The position numbers and the translations under genes were made by a program. This document shows, one piece after another, positions 37,515 to 47,522 of a DNA stretch of 64,000 nucleotides (its first letter is position 1; every line of letters starts with the position of its first letter). This DNA comes from Epiperipatus broadwayi (taxonomy: Eukaryota; Onychophora; Udeonychophora; Euonychophora; Peripatidae): assembly GCA_028023455.1 (NCBI GenBank), contig JAQFVV010006293.1, positions 2,119,844 through 2,183,843 on the forward strand. Direction: 5' to 3'. The notes below the pieces were generated by a model that saw only the letters and a list, made by a program, of their open reading frames with translations, had not been told where the DNA came from and did not search any database.

Positions 37515-38690
37515 TTGACTTATTAGTAAGCTTTGATGTGAAAAGAAATGCATCATATGAAGAAGCATTGTTTAGTGTAGAGATTAAATGGTGATAATGG
37601 CTTACAAACCATAGCAAGTCTTCCTATTGATAGTATAATGGAATTGTTAACATCCTGCATAAAAACAACCTACTTTCAATATAATACAGAATTCTCCCAA
37701 CAAAAAAATCAAGAAATGGCTATGGGATCACCATTGTCACCCCTGATTAGCAATATTTACATGGAAGAACTTGAAACCACAGCCATAAAAACTACTCCAT
37801 ATCCAACTAAAGTTTGACTTCACTATGAAGATGATACACTTGTTGTATGGCCACATGCTGAAGCACTATTACAAATTTTCTGTAAACACATCAACAACAT
37901 ATCCCCTTCAATTAAATTCACAATAGAATCAGAACAAAAACAAAAATTGGCATTCTTAGATGTTCTTGTGACAAGACTTCCTCATGGCAAAATCAAAACT
38001 ACAGTTTACTGAAAACCTACATATACAGGAAAATACTTAGCATATACATCCAATCACACCAGAAAGACAAAAACATGGAGTTATACTATCACTACGGAAC
38101 AGAGCAAAGGAAGTTTGTTCAGAAACCAGCAATTTGGAAAAAGAAAAGATCTATATAGAACAAACTCTTAGGAAAAATGATACATCAGCTGTTATTAAGA
38201 AAAACTTACATAGATAACAAAAAGAACCATCAAAAGAAAAAACAATTATTGGTACTGTAGTGCAGCCATACATACCAAAATAGCAGACAAATTAAGGAAA
38301 ATCTGCAGTCAACATAACATCAGAACAGCCTTCCAGAGCGATACCACACTATGAGAAATTCTAACATCTACAAATCCTAAACTTGAAACACTGAAAAGAA
38401 AAAATTGCATCTGAAACACCATGTGGAAGAATATATATTGGTGAGACCAGTCATCCCATTGAAAAGTGCTTGCAAGAACACAAACTGATGATTAGAAGAG
38501 AGAAAACAGATATGTCTAAGGTAGCAGCAGATCATGTATGTATTATGTTCAATTGGAAAAACACAAAAATATTGGATATAGAAGAAAAGGTACAAAGAAG
38601 AAAATTTAAAGAAGCTGCTCACATGACAATGGCAAACAATCCCATAAGTCAACCTAGTGTGACTATACATAATGTATGGTACCACTAATC
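37515..38690 (+). pseudogene. Penelope-like reverse transcriptase and GIY-YIG endonuclease
   Basis: RT motif A is seen as LVSFDVK near 37527. Motif B follows as MGSPLSPLISNIYMEELE (37720-37775). Motif C is YEDDTLVVWPHA at 37824, with both aspartates kept. KLAFLDVLVTRLPHGKIKTT comes next (37947 onward), and KPTYTGKYLAYTSNHTRK is the PLE hallmark after it. Then come KIADKLRKICSQHNIRTAF and the endonuclease start PCGRIYIGET (38418-38450), followed by EHKLMIRREKTDMSKVAADH. The order and motifs are diagnostic of Penelope-like retroelements with a C-terminal GIY-YIG nuclease. Breaks include a stop just before YEDD, a stop before KPTYTG, and frameshifts around 38160 and 38410-38460. Residues 5' of motif A are missing. 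The product would be nuclear and self-mobilising, but this copy is dead. Confidence 0.88.
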
Positions 38691-38774
38691 AACTTTGCTC
38701 TTAAGAAGAAAAAATATAGAAATCAGGAGGAACCTTTTAGATAAGTATATGAAATTTCTACTGACTGTTGCTTT

Positions 38775-39100
38775 TGGCAGGATGGCTCAGTTGGTTAGAG
38801 TGTTGCCTTAAAATTCAATACTCAAGAATCTAAGGTTCAGGTACTGTCACTGGTCAGGTCAGCAACACCTGAAGAAGATGGGAGAATAATACTTTTCAAA
38901 ACATTGTGCATATACTAACCTATTGGATGTGCTATTACTAACAGTTGAATGTATTTGGAATATTTAAATGAAGTTAAATTTTTCTAAAGATATTCAATAC
39001 TCATATTAGATGATGGAAATAGTCCAAACAATAAATACAACTAAAAATGCCATCATCACTAACCTTCAGGAAAACACTTTAACACCATGCCTAATTATAG
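38775..39100 (+). repeat. Right pseudo-LTR with tRNA-like promoter
   Basis: It is a direct repeat of about 36402-36705. It starts with a tRNA-like block: TGGCTCAGTTGG (38783-38794), which fits the Pol III A box, a well-paired D-arm GCTC/GAGT, and GGTTCAGG in the B-box place. The left copy has the better B box, GAGTTCGATTCC at 36454. CACCTGAAGAAG and TTCAAAACATT follow. Shared end words are GATGATGGAAATAGTCCAA and AACCTTCAGG. The tRNA-like start may be a Pol III promoter, or a SINE captured by the PLE. Confidence 0.75.
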
Positions 39101-39109
39101 CTCTCCAAT

Positions 39110-41640
39110 AAATTCTATTTTCTATCATGTTTTTTCCAATGGAAATAATCGATTTTGCACTTTTTTAGAATGTCTTTGAAATAATCCTTATAACATAGAT
39201 GAGTTCTATCTTTCCCACAAAAACTTTCATCAAATTTATCAAGTCTTATATTGTTCATTCATTTTACATGTCCAATCTAATGAACATGATTTTACAATAG
39301 TGGACTTTATAATATCACATTCGACAATTGAAGAACATATTCTTTGGTTTTATGATCTGACTGTTGTACCTGTAAAATTTTATGGAGCTCCCTTCATTAA
39401 ATGAAACTTTGTAATGCCTTTATTTTGTGTCATCATTAAGATGTCCATGTCTTACAGACATACAATAAATTAGGTCAAATAACAACTATGGATACAGATA
39501 ACTCTCTCTTTTAATTTGTTAAAAGCAGCAGCAGTTCATTGGAATGTGTGTTGCACATTAACATTTAAATTCACTTTTCTACTTATAAAAAATGCCCAAA
39601 GTTTTTAAAGTTATTTACATTTTCAAGTTAATAACCATGCAAGATAAAGTTGCTGATACGACTTTTCTTCCATCACTGGCTAATGAAGAATTTGAATTTT
39701 TTCCCATAATAATTATTAAACTTTGAGTGTTGTGTTTGAAACATTAAATGCATTCAATAAATTGTCTTTTAAACTGGCAAAAATAGCTCAATCACAGCAT
39801 ACTATAAATTCAGAATCCAATAAAATAAAGCTGTTTTTAAGCAATTTAAATTAAATATTTCACCATCAAACCTATATCAATATAGCATCTTGATTTCTGT
39901 TTCATTAAGCCAACTATAAACAATTCCAAAGACAACTGTCATAAAAATTGAAAATAATATTGGAGAAAGTACATTTTATTTCAAATATTTCAGATTTTGT
40001 ACCCCTAGTAATAACACACACACTCTCTTTCTCTCTCATTTCATCATGTAAAATGGATAACCATGTAATTTAAAATAGAACCATAAACTTGCTTGATTAA
40101 CTGAATCAAACACCTTAATCAAATCAATAAAAACCAATATATATATATATATGACTCTTTTCTTTCCAACATTTTCTTGCATTTGTCTATCAACAAAACC
40201 ATATATATAATGCTTTTTGATTCTCTAAAAGCACAGTGGATCTCTGGTGCCCTTTCATCTATGACTAGAGACAATCTATTCAATAAAAACATTTAATGTA
40301 CCTTTGGTTGGTAGATAGTAATGATATTGTGTGATAATTTTACAATTATCTATTCCCCTTACTTTTAAAAATTAGAACAATAGAAGTATTTTTTTTAGAA
40401 CCTGCAGCTTTTCCATTTTTAAGATTACAAAGGACTGTTTTGACTAATCTGGATACCTTTTAAATCTAATAAATAATTAAGATGGATATATCATGAAAAG
40501 TTATCATCTTAATTTTTGTATTATTATTATTCAAAAGATAATCAAAATGCTCTTGCTACTTATTTAAAATATCATTGATTTCATATAAAGGAGGATCTTT
40601 GCTGAATTTAATAGGATTGCGATTTTTTTTTTTTTTTTAGTGAATCCAAGAATAGATTTATTTGTGTCCATAATACAATTTCATGCTTTAATAATATGAC
40701 AATTCTTGAAATCCAGATTAGCAATTTTTAGTGTTTAATAGCTGTTATGCAGTAGATACTCCTAAAGAATGAACATAACTTTCTTGTCAATATGATTGGA
40801 ATAAGATGTACTTTTTAATGTGTCTATCATTTTAATCTTGGAGCATAATAATTTATGCAGTAATTTACATTTCTAAGTTCTTACATAATATGAACTATTC
40901 TGACTCTTATCTATATTGTAATCTATTAAATCCCATTGTTTATAGCATGAATGCATCCATATTTCTTTATAGTGTATTTTCTTTCTAAAGAACATGTTTC
41001 ATTCATTTGAATTTGCAATGTCGATGCTTTTATTTGTAACAACTTTTGACAAAATCTACTATTTATAATAACATGTGTATTAAAGTCTTCAAGAAGAAAA
41101 ATGTAATCTTTTATTAGTGTTGCTGTAATAATGCTCTCCAGCAAGAATTGTGTTTTCTTTCTGTGAATTTTTGAATTTAAGATTGTAGTATAGATGCTAA
41201 TAAAATATGCAGTAGTATCATTGTTTAAGTCAAGTTTTAACACCATTAGTCCTTTCATTAATACAATGAAGAATTTCAAAAATAAAAGATACTAAATTAG
41301 ACTTTACAGAAATTTTACCACTAGCATTTTTTTTTCACTAAGTGATCTGCTCTTCCAAAAAAAATTTGTAGCCATTCACCTGATCTATTAATTCTCCTTT
41401 CTCCAGAAAACAAATTTAACTAAAGATAACTATATGTATCTTATATCTTAGCAGCTTCTTAGGTACTAGTGCAATCATCTGTTCTGATTCTGAAGAGCTT
41501 GTATCAAGTAAAGTTTTATGTTCCATGTATCTATATTTTTTTAAAAAGTAGATACTTATCTTTAATACTACAATTGCTTTTTGCTTTATCATTAGTACTG
41601 ATATTATTATTGCTATATCTATCTCTGAAATAAATAACAA
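39110..41640 (-). pseudogene. Near full-length decayed APE-type LINE ORF2
   Basis: Read from 41640 down, the endonuclease starts TLLDTSSSESEQMIALVPKK with LLRYKIHI (41540-41430). Then come FFWKSRS, KDYIFLLEDFNTHV (the GDFN motif with Gly changed to Glu, about 41110), and MHSCYKQWDLIDYNI near 40960. ILNKWQEHFDYLLN follows near 40570. RT motif A is FIDLIKVFDSVNQASLWF (about 40130-40080). VLSPILFSIFM follows, then RFDGEIFNL, and the catalytic box reads like YADD with stops around 39800. The last part (39560-39130) has AAFNKLKERV and FKDILKKCKIDYF, the conserved tail of this group. All domains are in order over 2.5 kb, with many frameshifts. Clade not assigned; an N-terminal ORF1 is not visible. 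Confidence 0.8.
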
Positions 41641-42179
41641 ACTAGGTACAAAAACTTAGCCAGACTGTTTGAGATAGGCCATTTAAACCCCATTTTCTAG
41701 GTTTCTTTCACTTTTATGATAAGCAATCCTAAATAGGTCTGTTTAAGCATAAACTATTTCCAACTGTGACTCCTGTCTCAAATCTAATCCCAAACTGATT
41801 CATTCATAATATCACCATCTTCAGCAAAGATCATAACTACCAACCTATTGATTTTTTAATTTTTGAGGGGATGAACTAAAATTTAAAAAAAAAGATTTTA
41901 AAAAAATTTGAGATTATTTGGTTGCAGAAACACATATCCCATTATAAAGCTCATGACAATTGGATCTACACTAAAAAGCAAAAGAGGGAGACAGAAAATG
42001 GGAATAGGACTTAGCTTTTGATGAATCAACATCTTGCAAGATAGCTGGAAGTACTCTTTGTCAGATACCATTTATTTATTTACAATTGACTTTCATATCT
42101 GAAGGTCATTCTCCAATTGACTACCTGTGATGTCCGGACAGTAAATTGAGCAAAGCATTAAGCACATTTTAGATGCTTC

Positions 42180-42480
42180 CTAGGTATTTCAGTTTTCAGG
42201 AGCCACTTAATATGAAGCAGAAATGATCTAAATTGGAATTGCTTTATTTTGGCCATATCATAACATTGAAAAAGTCATATTTTTTCAGACAAGTTATGGA
42301 GAAAAAATAGCATAACTAATATTTTTGAATCATTTTTAATCTTAATGAGATAATGAAAAAGTTTGTGCTATCTTTCCACGTGTAAGTTGCTGGTATCAAC
42401 TCCTCAAACACATGACTAGTATTTTTCCAGGCTGCTCAAAGGCATCTTCATTACTAAGTTGATGGAGTTAATCCATCTCT
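42180..42480 (+). pseudogene. LINE ORF2 C-terminal fragment
   Basis: Translation near 42220-42290 gives SKLELLYFGHIITLKKSYFF followed by RQVMEKK. This corresponds to the KLxLxYFGHIMRR...LGxVEGKR segment that ends a common animal LINE ORF2. Downstream words may continue to about 42460 but the frame is lost. The stretch 41650-42180 before it has no clear content. Confidence 0.42.
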
Positions 42481-42559
42481 TATTCTCTTCTTTCACCATA
42501 AACTTTTAGAGAATTATATCTTTTTTAAATAAATTAGATTATAATCAGTTCCAATTCTG

Positions 42560-43700
42560 TCATTTCTGTTTCAATAAAGAGTTCAGATCTAATGTGATTA
42601 AATATTTACTCTTTCAATTTTCATGCAGTCCATAGTATTCCTTAGTTACTGTATATATAAAAGCTTCATTTTAATTTTTTTTTCTTAACTCTTACTATCA
42701 TATGAACATGCATACAAGTTTCAAACATAGGTAGAACTGAAATAAAACTTAATATTAATCAATTTTTGTCAGCTGTAATGTTTTAACATAGTAATTCTCA
42801 CTATGTGTCACAGATAATTATTAAGAGTCCTTATTGTAATGTCATTTTTTAAATGTGAATTTGGGTCACATTGCAGATTTAATTATCAAAAGAAATCTAT
42901 CAATATGTCTAAAAAGTTATTAAATTAAAATAGGATTTAATTAAATTCTAAGCTAAAAATAGCTGTAGTAATAATAAAAATAGTTTTTTTTTTAAAAAAA
43001 AAAAGCAGTCATTCAAATTAAATAGTGTGTAGAGGATAAATGAATTATTTGAAAATATCAAATACTGAATGTCTGGTATTATGAAATGTGCATTGCATAT
43101 TTATGAGAAAATGGAGTTCTTTGGTCATAAAGACAGACATCTAAAATATAAATAAAATTAATAGGTTTATATTATATCACTGTGATGTAACTAAAATATT
43201 TTTTTATGATGATTTTCTACATTGACTCATTTGATATAGTTTATGATGAGTTTTTATATGTTGTTGTCTTAAAACTATACCACAGTCTGGTTAATAACAT
43301 TTTTTATCATTAGGTTGGCATTAAACAGATAATATTGTGTCCACACATTCTTTTAACTTTTATCATTGCTTTTTCATGCATCTTAAATTGCTGTAAGATT
43401 TCAAATGGAAAAATTAAAAAAACCAAAAAAACAGGTCACTTATTGCGATTCAACATTAAAGGATTTTTTATGACATTATTATTTTTATTTTTAATTATAG
43501 AAATATTTATCTCAATTCATTACAATTATAAAATATTAAAATACCAAAAATGGTGTTAATATTAAAATTAGAGATGATGACAGATAATTAAGGGTTATAG
43601 ATTTCATTCACAGTAAATATTTTATACTTGTGATTGTTAGCTTGACATCGTTCATTCTTCATTTAGATGACAATAATTTAAACTGATTTTTTTTCCATGT
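42560..43700. other. AT-rich stretch, nothing recognised
   Basis: A 74-codon frame at 43335-43559 is hydrophobic and Ile-rich with no family motif. T and A runs are present at 42986-43003. Confidence 0.45.
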
Positions 43701-43705
43701 GTCAT

Positions 43706-43786
43706 AGCATTGGCCGGGAAGCGAACCCGCTAACCCAGGACAACTGCTTATAAGGCAGCTGTGCTGACCTCTCGACCACCAATGCT
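43706..43786 (-). tRNA. tRNA-like sequence, type II shape, UAU loop; probably SINE
   Basis: On the minus strand the acceptor strands pair fully (GCATTGG with CCAATGC). The anticodon arm is GCTGC-CTTATAA-GCAGT, so the anticodon would be UAU. The B box GGGTTCGCTTCCC and four T-stem pairs are good, and about 12 nt separate the anticodon and T arms, as in a type II (Leu/Ser-like) tRNA. The D stem pairs poorly. It is followed by ATGACACATGG and an A-rich run. The diverged relative at 33898-34001 has a target-site duplication, so this is most likely a member of a tRNA-derived SINE family, better preserved than the other. A true tRNA is less likely. Confidence 0.45.
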
Positions 43787-43807
43787 GCTTTTCCACCTAA
43801 TGTAACT

Positions 43808-44700
43808 TACAATTGACTTGTCCTTTTTTGTTGTTGTTGTTCTCTCACTTTTTCAAAACCAAATAAGAAATTGCAACAGTCTAAAAATAATAAGGATAAA
43901 AATTCCCAGCCAACCTGCCAAATACAAATAAGAAGTTGTTTGAAATTAAACATAAATTAATTTATAAGTCAATATTAGATAATTACTATGATGAGAAATG
44001 AGCTTGAAAACTTACAAGCAACCATATTTTTTGCCAACTATTGGGCGATAAATTAATTTATAAGTCAATATTAGATAATTACTATGATGAGAAATGAGCT
44101 TGAAAACTTACAAGCAACCATATTTTTTGCCAACTATTGGGCGATAGAAACCCAAAGAAATAAATTTCAGTTTAATTTTCTTTTAATTGGTTATGGTTGT
44201 TTCGAAGCCAGTCAGTTTATTTTTATTTGGATCATTTTATTTATAATCTGTATTAAATGAAGCTGACAATTCCTTTTGGTCTTTAGTATTATCATTTTTA
44301 TAAAATACATCATTACTGAATTGATCCTATTTTTGAATTCCCCTCACTTTTTCAAAACCAAAGAAGAAATTGAAATATTTTTTAAATAATAATAAAAAAT
44401 AAAATCCAAACAAACCTGTCAATTATAAATAACAAGAAGAGGTTATTTGAAATTGAGCATAAATTAATTTTTGAGTCATTATTAAATAGATACTATGATG
44501 AGAAATCAACCTTGAAAACTTACAATTGACTGTGTTCCCTTCCTCCTCTTTTCCATCCTTCCCACCTTCACCTCCTATTTTCTCAAAATCAAATAAGAAA
44601 TTGAAAAGATAAATAATATTAAAAGTTCAAAAAAAAAATTATCAATATAAAATAAAGAGGTTCTAGATTACACTTTGAATTTTTAAATTATGTCATCATA
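43808..44700 (+). repeat. Diverged long tandem repeat, about three units
   Basis: Recurring landmarks are TTACAATTGACT (43808, 44518), TTTTTCAAAACCAAA(T/G)AAGAA (43850, 44346, variant at 44580), AACCTG(C/T)CAA, and CATAAATTAATTT (43951, 44458). The units are unequal and strongly diverged, 250 to 500 bp. A recent 96-bp duplication is superimposed on the first unit. Confidence 0.75.
43952..44143 (+). repeat. Perfect 96-bp tandem duplication
   Basis: 43952-44047 and 44048-44143 are identical by eye at all 96 positions. Given the decay elsewhere, this is either a very recent duplication or an assembly duplication. Confidence 0.95.
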
Positions 44701-45440
44701 AGTATTAATATGATGAATCACTTTTCCCAAATCAAAAGAATCTTAAATTTTTTGATTAGTCATCCCAGCACTTTTTTATGATGTTAAAACAGTATTTTAA
44801 AGATTCAGTTGAAGAGAAAATAGAATGTAGATAGCAGAATATATTAGTATCTAGTTTCTTTTTTACTTGTTTCAATATTTATGTGTTTTTAATCTTGCTT
44901 TTACTAATTTTGCATTCACTTTCTAGTCTACATTTGTAGAATTTCCAATTTTTTTTTTTCAATTTTTTTTTCTAATTATCCAACAGGATCTTCAATAACT
45001 CTTAATCCATTTTTATAATTATACTTCAGAGAAATTAGGCTTCTGAAATGTTATATTGATTTATTTTTTTATGCATTTGTTGAAGAAACTATTTTTTACA
45101 ATATAATATTATATAAGAAGTTTAAAAACATTAAATGTTCTCTAAAAGTAATAAATCATAAATAAATAAAAAACAATAAAACTAAGAAAATATAATTATT
45201 AAAAAATAAAGAATATAAGCATATTTAAAGTTATTAATTTTAAATTTATTCTTAAATTTTATATTTTGGTACATTAGTTTTAAATTTATGAAAACAATGT
45301 GATATAAATGACAACCGCCTAAATAGCTTATAGTTAACTTCATTGAATTTGGGGCTCTATAAATGTTTAGTATTTCTTGTGGTTTTCTGAAATTTTTCCT
45401 TGTGAAAACCTCTTACTTTAAAAGTTTATCTCTTACTTTA
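44700..45440. other. AT-rich stretch, nothing recognised
   Basis: No coding or repeat signal. It lies just upstream of the LINE and may include its 5' untranslated region near 45300-45450. Confidence 0.45.
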
Positions 45441-45454
45441 CCACTCAATTAAGA

Positions 45455-47400
45455 GTGGATAAATTACTCAATACTGAAGAGACAGTTGTTTCTAAGAATC
45501 TTCAATGGAACAAGCTGAAGAAAAGGCCATCTTTGAAATTCAAGACAACTCAGGATTTTGCTCTCTGCAACCAACCACACCATCCTGAGATGATAGTCAA
45601 AGAGAAAATGATTTTTTTTCAAAAGCTCATCACAGAGGACCCCCAGTCCAAATTTCTAGACAATAGTATTCAAAATGAAGCCTGCGAGGAGATCATTAGA
45701 AATTTAGATTTCCAAAACTTGGAAAAGAGCAACGGTAAATTTTCTTTTAATTTTCCTCATAATTCTAATGTGTCTCAAAATCATAATAATAAAATTAATA
45801 AAAATATGAAAACTAGCATACTATCTTCCCATTTAAATGCCTCCCTTTCCCAAAATCAACCCAATATACTAATTAATAGCAAGCCCTCTTATGCTAATGT
45901 TATCAGGTAGGTCTTAGAGAGCCTAATGTTATGGTATGGGAAGCTTCAAAAAATCACAAAAGATTTTTTCCAATTTAATTGATAAAGAGGAGGGAGAGAA
46001 CTTTACTGATAACTACAGCAATCCCAATATTCTTCATTTAAATTTGGAGCAAAAGGACCTTGATTAGATGGCAAACAGATTTAATAACACTATTGCCGCT
46101 CTCAATTGCATAAATCCTTTATTAACTTCCACAGTGAAAACACCTCAATCTTTTCTGTTACCAACCCTTCACGTGATTTATATAAATTTCCAATCAATGA
46201 GCTCTATAATGAGATAACAAGGAAAAAACTATGGAACCTGATTCATAAAATTCTGCAACATCCTAATAATCATTATGTAATAATTGATTTAACAACCTGA
46301 TTCAGAAATTACTCTTCGAGAAAACTTTCAAATACCTTGATGGGAAAATTATTTGCAACATTAACATGAATCATCCTACAATCTTGTCAGGCAAAATCAA
46401 GAATTGTTACCTTACAATCTTGTCAGGCAATATCAAGAATTGTTACCTTAAATTTAAAGAAAATGATTTGCAGGAATTACTTAAGCCCTATGGCAAGATC
46501 TCAAATTTTAGATAAATGATTAAGGGGGTAGACCTTCCAGTATATACTAATACTGCCTCCTTTGACCTTCCAGTATATACTAATACTGCCTTCTTTGAAC
46601 TCTCTGAATAATGAATCAAACCCCAATGACATTCCTATTCTCTACTATGCGGACACTTCCCTCTTGTCATCATCTTCCATGGCATTCCTCCACAGTGTTT
46701 CTTCTGCCACCAGAGAAGCCTTTTGATGAGGGACTGCCAGGCCAGGATCTGCCATAGTTGCAAAAGGATTAAAAACAGAACACCCCACTGTAACTTTGTT
46801 CTAGTGGTGCAGATTGTGGATACACCCATTTCCAAGCCTGACCTTATAACATCTGAAGCTGTGAAAAATTCCACATACCCTCTATCGACTCCTGTTGATG
46901 AAATTGCTCCTAACTCTTTACCATCTCCTGCACACTCTATGAATGTGTTAAATGAGTCTTTTGAGTCACCATCTTTGGTCATGAAGAAGACATCTTATTT
47001 GCCTCAGTCCACAAAAATGAAGGCAAAGGAACCGAATACAGATATCAAATCTTCTGTGGGCAAAACATGTTTCTAAGACACAGAATACCCTGTCTCTCAG
47101 GAACCAGAAAAAAATGCAGGCCTATTCCTAAGGCAGATAGCCAAAGAAACAATTGCAACTTATCCAATAAAGACCTAGGCAAACATTTTCAAACCTCTGT
47201 TTCTATTAAGGCTAATAAAGTGGACTACCTGAAGTCTCCAAAACAACAAATGCTAAACCAAAATCCATTGATGGCTTGTGTTCCAAAAGAGACAAATGAA
47301 AGGATCTGGCCAGATTATGGATTCTCAGGAACCTTGTGCTGGAGTATCTTTCATGGATGGCCTGCGATCCAGAACATCAGGGGTGAAAGCTAATATCCAT
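45455..47400 (+). pseudogene. LINE ORF1 (RNA-binding, RRM-like plus zinc knuckle)
   Basis: The first block, 45455-45910, is 151 codons, polar and Asn/Ser-rich, and ends in PSYANVIR, a word typical of the region before the RRM in LINE ORF1 proteins. After a stop, 46106-46300 has TRKKLWNLIHKIL. 46440-46520 gives KENDLQELLKPYGKISNF, like the RRM helix and the following strand, then TNTAFFELSE. From 46723, RDCQARICHSCKRI...HCNF is a CCHC-type knuckle remnant. A Ser/Pro/Lys-rich tail follows to about 47390. In LINEs this protein coats the element RNA. Frameshifts and the duplications at 46389 and 46535 break it. Confidence 0.62.
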
Positions 47401-47522
47401 CCTCTTAGCAGGACGAGTGATTACTGAGTGTGTGAACACATATACACTAAATGCACAATCATTCCCAAATTTCCCCACTTGTCCAATAAAAACACTATAA
47501 TTTCCTCTTGAAGTAATGCCAC

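Larger units (their letters stand above)
36125..39100 (+). mobile_element. Penelope-like element with inverted left copy and pseudo-LTRs
   Basis: Order: an inverted pseudo-LTR (36125-36397), the same sequence in plus orientation (36402 to about 36705), a spacer, the RT and GIY-YIG reading frame (37515-38690), and a right pseudo-LTR (about 38775-39100). Direct pseudo-LTRs with an extra partial inverted copy at the left are the structural signature of Penelope elements. The element is about 3 kb, on the short side for PLEs, and the RT N-terminus looks deleted. The right edge abuts the 3' end of a minus-strand LINE at about 39110. No target-site duplication was identified. Confidence 0.78.

Noticed and set aside
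38377-38685. 102-codon minus-strand frame
   Set aside because: It is antisense to the PLE GIY-YIG region. The plus strand carries the diagnostic CGRIYIGET.
46635-46982. 115-codon minus-strand frame
   Set aside because: It is antisense to the LINE ORF1 zinc-knuckle region, which has recognisable plus-strand content.
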